Shown: piece by piece, positions 18,501 to 26,946 of the stretch
Layout of the letters: each line of letters starts with the position of its first letter
Numbering within the stretch: position 1 is the first letter of the stretch
Source of the DNA: Streptomyces bluensis
GTDB lineage: Bacteria; Actinomycetota; Actinomycetes; Streptomycetales; Streptomycetaceae
DNA length: 64,000 nt
Direction of reading: 5' to 3'
Assembly: GCF_014650715.1 (NCBI RefSeq)
Contig: NZ_BMVM01000011.1
Span: 186,001-250,000, forward strand
Program-made: the position numbers and the translations under genes
Notes under the pieces: model-generated
The model's input: only the letters and a program-made list of their open reading frames with translations
What the model was told of the DNA's origin: nothing
Database searches by the model: none

Positions 18501-19979
18501 CTCGACGAGCCGGTCGCGGCGGGCCCGATCCAGCGTGGTGGTGAAGGAGTCGATCTGCTCACGGAGCGCGCGGAGATCGGCCTGGGCCGCGCCGGTGTCT
18601 TGAAGGAGCCGTTCGCGGCGGCGCTGCCACTGCTCGATGCCGGTCTCGGTCTGCCGGTTAGCCTCGGTCAGCTGGCGGACCTTCTCCAGGGCGGCGGCCT
18701 CGGCGCGGGCGTACCCGGCACGCAGGTCGGCTGCTGCCTGGTGGACGGCCATGATGTAAGGGGCGGCGGTGCGCTCTGCCAGGCTGAGAGCCTCCTGGGC
18801 GCGGGCGTGATCGTCCTGGGCCTGCGCATGGCGCAGCGCCGCCGGAACCATTTCCCAGCCCGCCTTCTCGGCTTCGGTCTCCTTCTTGTCCTGCTCGGCG
18901 CTGCGCTGCTTTGCCCGGAGGGCGCCCAGTTCGAGGGTGCTGGCGTGATGGCGTACGTGGTGCACGCGCCGCTCGGCCCGTTCGGCCACCCGCTTTGCCT
19001 CCTCGTGCTCGCGGTATGTGTCGGTGACAGCGTCGGCGTGAACCGTGAATGCGTCGGACAATTGCCGCTCGCGGAGCTGGACAGCGGCGGTCAGCTGTAC
19101 GAGCTGCTGCTGCGCACCCTCGGCGGCGCGGGTGGTCTCCTGCCGCCTCTGGTGAAGCCCAGCGACCTCGCCACACGCTCGCTGCATGGCTAGGGCGAAC
19201 TGTCGTTCCCTGTCCCATGCGGCGCGCTGGTCGTGGGCCTGGGCGTAGGAGTGGAAGGCGGTGCCCAGCTCGGCGTACTGGTCGTCGTCGGTGGCCTTGC
19301 GCAGCAGCCAGTCCACAAAGGCGTCGGATGTGGTGGTGGTGAACGCCGCCGCCGCGTCGCTCTCCTTGGCGTTCATCCGGCGCTGCACGTCGAACAGATC
19401 GGGCTGCAGCCCCAGGGTGCGCTGGTGTTTCTCCCATCGCTCCTGGCCGTCCTCGATGCGCAGTTCCAGGGCGTCGACGCGGCGCTGCACGTCGCGCAGC
19501 TCGGTGCAGTAGTCCTCGAACGGCAGCCAGTGCCCGTCGCGGTGGAAGGGCAGACGGTCGGCGTCCAGGGCGGCGGCCGGGTGGAAGCTGTAAAAACGGC
19601 GGTGCAGTTTCCCCTCGCGGTCCGGGGCCAGGATCTGGGCGGTGACCAGGAGGCGTCCGGTGCGTGTGTCGGCCCATTCGAGGACCACGTGGGAGGGCTG
19701 TGCCAGGGACACGGTGAAGTTCCGCAGCGCCTCCACGTCCTGGTGGCGGTGCGGGATGGTCGTGCAGGTAATGCCGGTCAGCAGTACGCCCTTGCCGCCG
19801 CCGTTCTGCAGCATGATCAGGTTGGCCGGGGCCGGGCGGTGGGTGACGTGGCCGGCGGCCGGGATCAGCGAGGCGGTCTCCACCTCCGGGCCGGCGCCGG
19901 AGAAGTCCAGGGTGACGTCTTCGTATCGTGCGTCGACGGGGCCGAAGTTGCGCAGCAGAATCCGGTTGAGTTCGTACAT
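15519..19979 (-). CDS. jetC: Wadjet protein JetC (MukB/SMC-like ATPase)
   Basis: A protein of 1486 residues starting at ATG 19979 (YELNRILLRNFGPVDARYED). The N-terminal nucleotide loop is MLQNGGGKGVLL near residues 56-67. A very long, Glu/Gln/Ala/Arg-rich coiled coil follows (roughly 270-1270, with a hinge-like interruption), and the C-terminal head holds the ABC signature FSGGQELTG and a Walker B strand LLLLDNPIGRANA. The overall design is MukB-like: head, coil, hinge, coil, head. It is the motor that extrudes DNA loops in Wadjet. Two head residues are unusual: Gly replaces Ser/Thr after the P-loop Lys, and Asn follows the Walker B Asp where Glu is expected. Whether this is a subtype trait or an inactivating change is open. 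Confidence 0.9.
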   Translation of the reverse strand: MYELNRILLRNFGPVDARYEDVTLDFSGAGPEVETASLIPAAGHVTHRPAPANLIMLQNGGGKGVLLTGITCTTIPHRHQDVEALRNFTVSLAQPSHVVLEWADTRTGRLLVTAQILAPDREGKLHRRFYSFHPAAALDADRLPFHRDGHWLPFEDYCTELRDVQRRVDALELRIEDGQERWEKHQRTLGLQPDLFDVQRRMNAKESDAAAAFTTTTSDAFVDWLLRKATDDDQYAELGTAFHSYAQAHDQRAAWDRERQFALAMQRACGEVAGLHQRRQETTRAAEGAQQQLVQLTAAVQLRERQLSDAFTVHADAVTDTYREHEEAKRVAERAERRVHHVRHHASTLELGALRAKQRSAEQDKKETEAEKAGWEMVPAALRHAQAQDDHARAQEALSLAERTAAPYIMAVHQAAADLRAGYARAEAAALEKVRQLTEANRQTETGIEQWQRRRERLLQDTGAAQADLRALREQIDSFTTTLDRARRDRLVEPDEQAGDAAARAEAHTCHLGQLMDEAKQARQAARTGRDQAHQHLADVQRRALSDRAAADAALAQTDRLRQQATAVQSLPLCADLLEAEPDELRAADALELLHEHAAVLGEAAGRRIAHLETTLTRTRISLREDQDLLDVLDTSGGLHPASPAVRHLCDDLVAHGIAAWPGWRWMHDNVPANAHPGVIRAHPDLIGGIIVGGADGLDTARRHLEQTRPLPAAAVTVGTGERLLSPAATDNDRFVIEPSPALHDEDAAGRERGEVTARITAATRQLQVLDTRLAEARELERHLANWLDACAQMPVPDRLAQLNDLQTTAAASETAAQEARDAAERHDATLHEAEQAYEELVDRTGEAQRALHVLRQLAGAETEAAQAHNRIAVLTAQCQEWRTEADDLRAACKRAEAELLRRAQAIEAARQEADTHAESHRAVPAPPGGDATTEPGAPHEPLPVLKHRYEQALDELRAVQVGEDQQQRATRAEEHLLRCQREWNQVPGPIQALAQKFSADPRATDEVQRHAILRNLAGQLTDLDDRLNALRDKESELKVRTDHLQSAASAAPLTGEEAAAWTPTTLEDATALGARAARELEEARTTERGASERYNGARRSQANSSRDLAAFRSVLPRLESAAHGLDLPAEANPYPGTAEAAEAEARQAAEEYRTRHQAAHDADRALETGVSRLKEEAADVRFEGLDIPLRTQISALGGAKIPALAENWTQALGSRIAALTSDLHAMAKTREALASQLGAHVTDLLHRLDQASRFSAFPDGDAPWAGQKFLTIRYKKPDQQPLAAAMRETVDALAQNPRTRKLKGIDVVLRCLKEAVPRGFTAEVMKPNAARRITRVPVEKMGTTFSGGQELTGAILLYCALAALRTSPGPRSRTRNGGLLLLDNPIGRANAAYLVDLQFEMAAALGIQLIYTTGLSDEEVTARFPMCIPLRNDAEARAGLSLIRLDERIRHALVPAPRITPDDGAAAPSGYLHSARLYTKESSAQ

Positions 19980-20000
19980 GGCAGGCGTCCTTACGGCAGG

Positions 20001-20816
20001 TCAATGGGGCAGCGGCGAACCCGGCAGGGCGTCATCGGCGCTCAGGGCGGTGTCTGCCGCCGACTCGGAGGTGGCGGCCTGGTCGCGGGAGGGCAGGGCG
20101 GCAACGCCCAGGGCCGCCAGTTCCCGCAGCATGTCGCCGGCGGCCTGGTCGCGGATCTGCAGCCGGTACTTGACGCTGGTGGCGTACGTGCCGGCGTCCT
20201 CGTCGCTCACCTTGCGCACGAAGCCGTGCTCGGCCAGGTGGGTCAGGGCCCGGCGCACCAGGGAGTAGGTCACCGTCCTGGGAGTCTTGTCCGCTCGCGT
20301 GGTGCCGGTGGCGTTGCGGCGCAGATAGGCCCGCCACAGTCCCTCCAGGCCTGGCTGGCCGGCCGGGGGGTCGGTGTCGGCGTCGGTTTGGGCGAGCCGG
20401 TGCTCGATGGCCCGGGCCAGAGAACGGACCTCCTCGTCCACCCGCTTGACCGTGACTCGGCCGACGTGCTCGTCGTCGTCGAGGTCCTCCGGTCGGGGGA
20501 AGGCCAGGGCGGCGATGGCGAGCTGGGCCAGCAGATACAGCGGCCGGTCGGCGGTCTGCGGGACCAGGTCGGGCACCGAGACGGCGAAGTCGGTCTCCGG
20601 GGTGGTCCCCAGGACCAGGCCCGGCATGCGGTGGACCTCCAACACCGTCAGGTCGAAGCCCTGGGCGATCTTCCGTACGATCTGGGCGAAGTCCGGTTCG
20701 GTCTCGAAGCGCCGGACCAGCCGCGCGTACGCGCCGGAGCGGGCCGGTGCCTTGCCACGGGCCAGGGCCAGAGCGACCATCCGGGCGGCGTCTGCAATGT
20801 CCTCGTGCTGGGTCAC
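20001..20816 (-). CDS. jetB: Wadjet protein JetB (MukE/KITE-like)
   Basis: A protein of 271 residues; GTG 20816 overlaps the jetA stop as GTGA. The middle (SLVRRALTHLAEHGFVRKV) is a winged-helix segment like those of MukE/DUF4194 proteins, and there are no catalytic motifs. Length and position, between a kleisin-like gene and the SMC gene, are as expected for JetB, which bridges the kleisin and the ATPase heads. The extreme C-terminus is Ala/Ser-rich and probably disordered. Confidence 0.82.
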   Translation of the reverse strand: MTQHEDIADAARMVALALARGKAPARSGAYARLVRRFETEPDFAQIVRKIAQGFDLTVLEVHRMPGLVLGTTPETDFAVSVPDLVPQTADRPLYLLAQLAIAALAFPRPEDLDDDEHVGRVTVKRVDEEVRSLARAIEHRLAQTDADTDPPAGQPGLEGLWRAYLRRNATGTTRADKTPRTVTYSLVRRALTHLAEHGFVRKVSDEDAGTYATSVKYRLQIRDQAAGDMLRELAALGVAALPSRDQAATSESAADTALSADDALPGSPLPH

Positions 20817-22363
20817 GCGCTCTCCTGGTCACGGTCAGGGATGGGCTCCGCCGACGACATCCGGTCCTCGGCGGCGGTAGGGGCATCGGATGGCCCGGGC
20901 GGGAGCGGGTGCTGCGATTGGGTGCGGATCAGTAGGAAGTCGCTGCCACCGAAGCGTTCGTCCACCAGGTCGGTGCCGTCGTCGACAGCCACGACGGCAG
21001 GTTCGCCGACGGCCAGTTGACGCACCGGCACCTGCCGGAAGAGCTGCTGCACGCGCATCGCCAGGAGTGCGTCCGTGCCGGATTCAGAACCCATGCCGGG
21101 GCCGGGCAGGCGGGCAGAGCCAAGCAGTACGGACAGCCGCACTCCCCGGTCGGTGGCAGAGTCGAGCAGGGCGTCCACCGCCTCGTGCTGCGCGTCGCTG
21201 AATACGGTGGTGTGCTCGCCGTCGCCCGGGTCGTCGTCGTGTGCGACCGGTACCAGGTCCCCCGCGGTTGATTCGCTGACGCGGGTCAGGGCCTCGAAGT
21301 AGTCCGGCAGATACATCACGCGGGGCTGCTGCGGGCCCAGGACAGCCCGGGTGAACGCTTCCAAGGGGCCGAGGCAGGCATCCAGGGAAAATTCCATCAC
21401 CGGTTGCAGGAGCTGCTCGTGCATGTGCACCCGGGCGTGCAGGGTCGGCGCAACAAACACCTGGCGGTCCTGTTGGCGCCGGTACTCCGGGCCGACCTTC
21501 AACAGCATGTCGATGAGCACCGAATGCCGTTGCATGCATTCGACGATCAGCGCGCCCAGCCCCTCCAACTGCCGGCGCTTTTGCACGTCGTCAGTGACCT
21601 CCAGCAGCTGGTCGACTCGTTCCTTGAGCTGTTGCTCAGTCGCGGAGCGGCTGCGGACGTGTTCCAGGGCCTCGTCGACGGTCTCCTTGACCTCCGTATC
21701 CCAGTCCACTGCCCGCACGTTCCGCTTCATCGCCTCGATACGCCCGTGGATGTCCTTGGCGTAACGGATGCTCTGTAGACGGGCGGTGTGCGCGATCTGC
21801 CACGCCTCGCCGATACGGGCACGCTTGAGCAGCGCCTCCAGCTTGGCCTCGGCGGCGATCTGTTCGGAAGCGATGTCCACATCGATCGCGTGCACCAGCA
21901 CGGTGATCGCCGCATCCGTGGCAATCAGCGCCGCCTGCCCCACATGGTCGGGCACCTCCTTGAGGATCTGGAAGGACGTCATACGGGTCTCGAACCCCTC
22001 GTCCGTCACGCTGCCGATCGCGTGATGGAACGCCCGGTCGCGCTCCTCGGTGTTGATCAGCCGTTCGGTCACCCAGCGCGCGACGGCCCGGTACTCCTCA
22101 ACTGGGCGTCCCGGCAGCTGCAGCGCGGCGAACTCGGCCACATGATCTACCACCGTCTCCTGGCGGACCGCCGTGCGCATGTCCGTGCGCAGCGTGACGA
22201 CATCGATCGCGGCCAGCGCCAGCTCGGCCAGGCGGTAGCCCTCCCACCCCCGCTCGGCCTTGGCCTTGCTGCTGTCGAGCGCCAGTAGCGGGCGAACCAC
22301 CGCCAGCGCCTTCATGCGTGAGGTAATGCTCTCGTAGACCGCCCGTGGCTCCTCAAAGATCAC
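20813..22363 (-). CDS. jetA: Wadjet protein JetA (MukF/kleisin-like)
   Basis: A protein of 516 residues starting at GTG 22363 behind GGAG. The N-terminal 130 residues look like winged-helix material, followed by long amphipathic helices (roughly 215-290) and a C-terminal winged-helix-like segment (ALLAMRVQQLFRQVPVRQL). This is the kleisin-like subunit that closes the SMC ring in Wadjet. It is the first gene of the operon; all junctions from here to jetD overlap or are within 21 bases, so one transcript is likely. The 730 bases upstream contain no gene but hold a palindrome element at 22677. Confidence 0.82.
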   Translation of the reverse strand: MIFEEPRAVYESITSRMKALAVVRPLLALDSSKAKAERGWEGYRLAELALAAIDVVTLRTDMRTAVRQETVVDHVAEFAALQLPGRPVEEYRAVARWVTERLINTEERDRAFHHAIGSVTDEGFETRMTSFQILKEVPDHVGQAALIATDAAITVLVHAIDVDIASEQIAAEAKLEALLKRARIGEAWQIAHTARLQSIRYAKDIHGRIEAMKRNVRAVDWDTEVKETVDEALEHVRSRSATEQQLKERVDQLLEVTDDVQKRRQLEGLGALIVECMQRHSVLIDMLLKVGPEYRRQQDRQVFVAPTLHARVHMHEQLLQPVMEFSLDACLGPLEAFTRAVLGPQQPRVMYLPDYFEALTRVSESTAGDLVPVAHDDDPGDGEHTTVFSDAQHEAVDALLDSATDRGVRLSVLLGSARLPGPGMGSESGTDALLAMRVQQLFRQVPVRQLAVGEPAVVAVDDGTDLVDERFGGSDFLLIRTQSQHPLPPGPSDAPTAAEDRMSSAEPIPDRDQESA

Positions 22364-23097
22364 CCGGAAGGCTCCAATCGCCCTTTTTCCACTGTGAGTT
22401 CACGCTAGAACGTGGCACTGACAATCGCGGTGGGGCCGAACCGGAGCGGTCGGCAGAGAGGGGGATGAGGCGCGCACCTCCCGTGCAAAAGGGGCCATGC
22501 ATCTTCACGGATCGTTCCCTGACCGGACCGGTTGATGCGATCGCCTGGCGCCGTCGCGGACCCTGCCCGCTGGGCGCGCAGGCCGGTGGTGAGCGGTACG
22601 CACGCGCGGATGCGATTTGGGGTCGGCATGCGGGACGGGCCTCTCGGGGGTCGGTGCAGGTACGGCGCAGGACTCTCATGGTGGTGACGATCCGCGGTTT
22701 CGCTAACCGGGGCTTTCGTGCTATCTGCGTGTGCCATCCCAGACCGGGGCGTCGGACCGGTTTCTGCGACGTCACCGCTGTCCCGCCGCGACGCGCGCGG
22801 GGGGCGCACAGCCGCAGATCTTCTCGCTGTGTCGGCCGCAAGTGCCCGCTACCAAGGCGAGGGCCATAGCCGGGTGTAGCTCCCGGCGTGGTGACACTAC
22901 GGGGAGAACAAGATGGCGGTTAACAGCGTGGAGACGCGGCGCAGCCCAGGCGGTACCCGAGTTCGTCCCTGTGCAGCGCGGAGCGGGGGATCTTCAGAGG
23001 CGCGCGATGAGTAATTCCCGGCCACCGCGGAGTGTGGTACCAAGCCGCGACTGGGTTACGCGAGTGTCCAGGCGGACGTCGCCCAACTCCAGGAGGG
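22364..23097. other. Intergenic region upstream of jetA
   Basis: No supported gene in 734 bases on either strand. It contains palindrome/promoter element copy 2 at 22677-22727 and should hold the jetA promoter, which I cannot point to by sequence. Confidence 0.5.
22677..22727 (+). promoter_or_regulatory. Dispersed palindrome/promoter element, copy 2
   Basis: CATGGT, then GCGGTT-TCGCT-AACCGGGG and TATCTG at 22722, with the same spacing as the other copies (17 bases from the first A of AACC to the hexamer). The left arm of the palindrome is degenerate. The promoter direction points away from jetA, towards the 3' end of the gene ending at 23098. Confidence 0.6.
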
Positions 23098-24468
23098 TCA
23101 GCGTCGAGGGCCTGCAGCCGGAGCGGTCGGTGGTACCGCAGGCGGGGGCGTGGCGGTGATTCGGCTGGTGCGGTGCGTGGTGTGGGGAGGGCTGCTGCGC
23201 CGGGTGCCGGTTCCGTGGGCGAGTTCTTCTGCGAGGTGGGCGAGAAGGCTGGCAGGGGTGTGGGCCGAGGCGTGTATGGCCCAGGCCGGGTGGTTGATGT
23301 TGGGGCCAGCCCAGATGGTCCAGGTGGAGAGGGTGGAGTGGGGGGTCTGGGCAGCGAAGGCGTCGAATTGCACCCCCGCGTCGTCCTGGGCTGTTTGCCA
23401 GCGCAGCCAGCGTCCATCCACGGTATGCGTCCAGCCTGCGTCGGTGAGCGGGCGGGTGACCGCGGTGACAGTCTTCTCGATGACCGGGCTTCCGACGGCT
23501 GTCTCCCACGCGTCACCGGCGGCGATGACAGTCAGCAGGGTATTCAGGATGGGGGCGGGTGTGGCGGCGGCGATGGTCATGTGCCACATGCGGTCGCTGA
23601 CGGGTGATTCGTACGCGGCGAAGGTCCATTTCGTGTCACAGGCTTCGGCGTCGTGGTCGAGCAGGGCGCGCAGGGTGAGCGATTCGTGGTTGGCGATGGT
23701 GGTGTTGTCGTCCCAGGTGCGGTACTTCTCCCAGTCGCCGTTCTCGTTGAGGAAGTCGTGCAGCAGGGTCTCGTGGTCACCGGCATCGGCGGCGTAGGCG
23801 GGCACGATCTCCGGTTCCTGTGCGGGTGGTTGGGGTTCTGGGGCGGGTGGGTCGAGCGAGGTGCGGGCTTGAGTGGCGGCGCGTTCGGTGTCGGTCATAG
23901 GCGCGGGGCCGGGCCGCATGGTGTGTCCGTGGAGGCGTTCGAAGGCTGTGAGGGCCTTTGCGGGTGAGTCGAAGGTGTCGGCGATCTGCCGCAGGTGGTT
24001 CTCGCCGTGGAGGTAGACGCTTTTGCCGCTATCGCGGTAGGTGCCGATGGCGACGGTGGTGCCGCTGTCGTCGGCGTGGGCGTGGATGATGAGCCGGCCG
24101 TGGCGGATGTCATCGTGGATCTTCTGGGCTTCGTTCGACACCTCCCGGATCTCCGTCCGGGTACACCAGCGCATCGGGTAGTTGGCCCAGGTCCACTCCT
24201 CCTCCATGGCCTCGCGGAGCCGAGGGGTGATCTCGGTGGTGAAACCGTCTGCGGTCAGGGCCTGTGCGGCCTTCTCGGCCCAGTAGGGCTCTTCATGGTC
24301 GATGCGGGCTAGGACCAGGGTGTCGTCGTCGAGGGCCTCGAAGCCGTGGGCGGTCAGCGCAGCGCGGGCTGGCTCTCGTTGAGGGCCGGTGATCGTGGCG
24401 GTCACGGCGCTGGTGTGCGTGGGGTGGGCGTCGAGGCGGACATACGCGTCGGAGGAGGGGGACGTCAC
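23098..24468 (-). CDS. Hypothetical protein with DUF317-like C-terminal segment
   Basis: About 456 residues; GTG 24468 is the likeliest start, with a weak ribosome-binding site. The frame is open further upstream, but that part is low-complexity and antisense-like. The N-terminal region (YVRLDAHPTHTSAV) and the central Pro/Glu linker are unassigned. The end contains STWTIWAGPNINHPAWAIHASAHTPASLL, whose Trp and Thr-Pro spacing recalls DUF317 repeats of Streptomyces plasmid proteins. It ends in arginine (GPRR), like the accessory proteins of the conjugation region. It follows the DnaB-N gene on the same strand by about 65 bases. Confidence 0.62.
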   Translation of the reverse strand: MTSPSSDAYVRLDAHPTHTSAVTATITGPQREPARAALTAHGFEALDDDTLVLARIDHEEPYWAEKAAQALTADGFTTEITPRLREAMEEEWTWANYPMRWCTRTEIREVSNEAQKIHDDIRHGRLIIHAHADDSGTTVAIGTYRDSGKSVYLHGENHLRQIADTFDSPAKALTAFERLHGHTMRPGPAPMTDTERAATQARTSLDPPAPEPQPPAQEPEIVPAYAADAGDHETLLHDFLNENGDWEKYRTWDDNTTIANHESLTLRALLDHDAEACDTKWTFAAYESPVSDRMWHMTIAAATPAPILNTLLTVIAAGDAWETAVGSPVIEKTVTAVTRPLTDAGWTHTVDGRWLRWQTAQDDAGVQFDAFAAQTPHSTLSTWTIWAGPNINHPAWAIHASAHTPASLLAHLAEELAHGTGTRRSSPPHTTHRTSRITATPPPAVPPTAPAAGPRR

Positions 24469-24532
24469 GAAGGGGTGCTCGCTTCTGCTGGTGGCGGGAC
24501 CGTTGGAGGCCCGGCCACCGGCGGGTTCGGGA

Positions 24533-25666
24533 TCAGCGGGAGATACGGGCGGGGGGTGCCGTGGTCCGTGGCGGGCCGGCCCGGGGCGGTGCCGTGGCCC
24601 TGGTGCGCGTGGACGTGGTCGTGGGTGCGAGTGACGTGGCGTGGTGCCAGCGGGCGCGTACGGCGGACAGTTCGGCGAGCGCGCGGCGGCTGCCGAGGAT
24701 GAGCTGGAACGGGGCGGTCGCCGGGTCATCGGTGAACGCCTCGATACGTCGGCCCACTCGATGCGCGGTGGTCAGGACGGAGCGCTGGAGGATCCGCTCG
24801 CCCCAGTACTCAGCGGAACCGGCCGGTGCGCTGAGAAGGTCGAGCAGCTCGGCCGGCTCGGCCCCGGATACGAGGAGGCCACGCTGCTGGGCCTCCCACA
24901 GGACGGTGACCGGGTCGACGGGGGCACGGCGCCGGGTCAGAGCGGTCAGGCACTGCCACAGCCCGGCGTGCAGGGAGTGGGTGAAGTCGTCAGTGCTCAG
25001 CCACCGCATCTGCTCGACGTCTGCCGGGTGCGCCGTCGCGGTCGCGAGCAGCAGCCGCTCCTCATCGACTGCCTCCTCGGCGTCCCCGAGGGCAGCCATC
25101 GGCGCGGGTGCGGGGGTACGGGGCAGGGAGCCGGAGTGCGACGGGAACCTGGCGGCGATGTCGTCCACGGCACGGGCCAGGGCGTCGGCTTCGGCGAGGG
25201 TGGTGGGCACTGGGTGCGGGAGCGTGACGTCCGTCGCCGTCAGCGAGAGGCGCTCGGCGTGGGCACGCAGGATACGGCGGGCATGCTCGGTCTCGATCAT
25301 CCGTGCGTATGCGGACGCATGCCGGGGCCACGGGCAGACCTGGATGAGCGTGTGCAGGTAGGAGGCGGTAAGCCCGCGGGCATGCTCGCGGGCGGCGGTG
25401 AGCACCGCGTCCAGCCAGCTGGTGTCCTGCGCGTGCTGGTCCGGGTCGGGGGCTGGCAGGGCGCGCATCGCGGCGAACAGGGCGCCGTGTGCGTAGTTGG
25501 AGAACGAGTCTGGCTCGATCCCGGCGATGTCGGTGAGGCGGTGGGGTTCGAGGAGGAGGGCGCCGAGGAGGGCCTGCTCGGCGTAGTACACGGGCTGGGG
25601 CGGATGCGTGTCGGGCAGGTCGTCGAGGTCGTCCTCGGGTTCGTCGGGGGCCGGGGTGCGGGGCAT
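24533..25666 (-). CDS. DnaB-like helicase N-terminal domain protein (no helicase domain)
   Basis: A protein of 377 residues; ATG 25666 touches the methyltransferase stop (TGATG). Residues 25-130 (EQALLGALLLEPHRLTDIAGIEPDSF) are a DnaB N-terminal domain. A second, weaker copy follows (EERLLLATATAHPADVEQMRWLSTDDF). The RecA-type helicase domain with Walker motifs is absent. Such DnaB-N-only proteins occur on actinobacterial plasmids and phages; they may engage primase or host helicase (inference). It belongs to the coupled run hydrolase, PP-loop protein, methyltransferase, DnaB-N. Confidence 0.78.
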   Translation of the reverse strand: MPRTPAPDEPEDDLDDLPDTHPPQPVYYAEQALLGALLLEPHRLTDIAGIEPDSFSNYAHGALFAAMRALPAPDPDQHAQDTSWLDAVLTAAREHARGLTASYLHTLIQVCPWPRHASAYARMIETEHARRILRAHAERLSLTATDVTLPHPVPTTLAEADALARAVDDIAARFPSHSGSLPRTPAPAPMAALGDAEEAVDEERLLLATATAHPADVEQMRWLSTDDFTHSLHAGLWQCLTALTRRRAPVDPVTVLWEAQQRGLLVSGAEPAELLDLLSAPAGSAEYWGERILQRSVLTTAHRVGRRIEAFTDDPATAPFQLILGSRRALAELSAVRARWHHATSLAPTTTSTRTRATAPPRAGPPRTTAPPARISR

Positions 25667-26946
25667 CAGACAGCCAGGGTGAAGTCGTCGGGGTTGAGGG
25701 GCACGCGCAGGTGCGGGGCAAGGAGGTGGCCGGCGAGCAGCGGGGGAACGGCGTTGCCGATCTGGGAGAACTGCTGGCCCTTGTTGCCCTGCCACGGGTA
25801 GTCGGCGGGGAAGGTCTGGAGGACGCCGGCCTCGCGGGCGGTGATCCGGATCGGCTCTGGCGCGGGCGGCTTGGCCTCCGTCTCGTTCTCCGGCGGGGTG
25901 CCGATGGGTTCGGCGATCCAGGTGCACTCGTTCGCTCGGTGCCCGAAGAACAGCGTCCCGGCCGGCTCCTCGATTGATCTGACGGTGGCGTTGGCCTGGT
26001 TGTTGCTGCGCAGCGACCAGGACCAGCGGTGCGTCTCCGCCGTAAAGGTCGGAGCGGGGGCATCGGCCAGCCGGTTGTCCCGGACTCCGTGCCGGGCGGC
26101 CCAGCTTGCTCCTTCCCGGCGGGACTGCAGGACGATCCCGTCGGCGCGGGGTGCCCAGGTGCCCCGGTCGCGTGCGTCGGAGAGGGTCTTGCGTGAGCCG
26201 GAGGGGAAGGGTTCGGGGCCGCCTCCTGGTCCGCCGCCGGCACACACGGTGGGGACGGGACGGTCGGTGGCGCCCCAGCCGAGGGCCTCAGCCATGGACA
26301 CCCATCGGGCTCGGCCTGGCCCGAACAGCGACTCGGGCTCGGCAACCTGGGCGTGGGTGGGCGCGGGCGGTTCGGCCGTACGGACGCGGGAGGCGAGCAG
26401 GATGGCGCGCTTTCGCGTCTGGGGTACGCCGTAGTCGGCAGCGTTGAGGATGCCAGTCCACACGGAAAATCCCCAGCGGCGGAGAATGGCCGCGTACTGG
26501 CGCCAGAGCGGCAGGACGTCGGGGACTTCCTCCATGGCGACCCACTCCGGTTCGCCCACCGTGTTCAGGGTGTTCAGGTAGCGCATGGGCTCGGCGGCCA
26601 GCAGGCTGCGCTCGTCCCGGCAGGCAGCGAGCAGCTTCTCGCGGGTGTCCCTCCCGGCGGCGAGATCCGCGACGGCCTGGTGTACCAGCGGCTGGTCCAC
26701 CAGGCCGAGGCGCTTGCCGGCCATCGACCACGCCTGGCACGGAGGGCTCGCGATGAGACCCACGGTTCGTCCGAGGAACGGCCAGATGGGATACATGGCC
26801 ACGTCTGTGCGAATCGTCAACTGCCCTGCTGCCGCACGGGTCTTGCAGGCCCACTCGTCCCATTCCAGGCCCACGTCCCGTACACCGAGGACGTTCAGAG
26901 CGTGGCTCCATCCACCTGGTCCCGCGAACAGGTCCAGGGTGATCAA
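25666..26946 (-). CDS. C5-cytosine DNA methyltransferase
   Basis: A protein of 426 residues. TTG 26946 is the only start directly before motif I (LDLFAGPGGWS) and overlaps the stop of the upstream gene. Motif IV is IASPPCQAWSMAGKRLG, with Cys 70 as the nucleophile; the ENV motif appears as VAMEEV, and motif VIII as QTRKRAILLAS. The C-terminal motifs IX-X are recognisable (GVLQTFPADYPWQG ... IGNAVPP). It methylates cytosine C5 in an unknown recognition sequence. No cognate restriction endonuclease is adjacent, so it is an orphan or works with the PP-loop protein and DnaB-N protein encoded beside it. Confidence 0.92.
   Translation of the reverse strand: MITLDLFAGPGGWSHALNVLGVRDVGLEWDEWACKTRAAAGQLTIRTDVAMYPIWPFLGRTVGLIASPPCQAWSMAGKRLGLVDQPLVHQAVADLAAGRDTREKLLAACRDERSLLAAEPMRYLNTLNTVGEPEWVAMEEVPDVLPLWRQYAAILRRWGFSVWTGILNAADYGVPQTRKRAILLASRVRTAEPPAPTHAQVAEPESLFGPGRARWVSMAEALGWGATDRPVPTVCAGGGPGGGPEPFPSGSRKTLSDARDRGTWAPRADGIVLQSRREGASWAARHGVRDNRLADAPAPTFTAETHRWSWSLRSNNQANATVRSIEEPAGTLFFGHRANECTWIAEPIGTPPENETEAKPPAPEPIRITAREAGVLQTFPADYPWQGNKGQQFSQIGNAVPPLLAGHLLAPHLRVPLNPDDFTLAV

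Noticed and set aside
16092..19193. A 1033-codon open frame on the plus strand
   Set aside because: It is antisense to jetC; long antisense frames arise from the strong third-position GC bias, and its translation is Gly/Val/Gln-rich without motifs.
22353..22841. Short Arg/Pro-rich frames upstream of jetA
   Set aside because: Typical non-coding frames in high-GC DNA, with no bias and no start signals.
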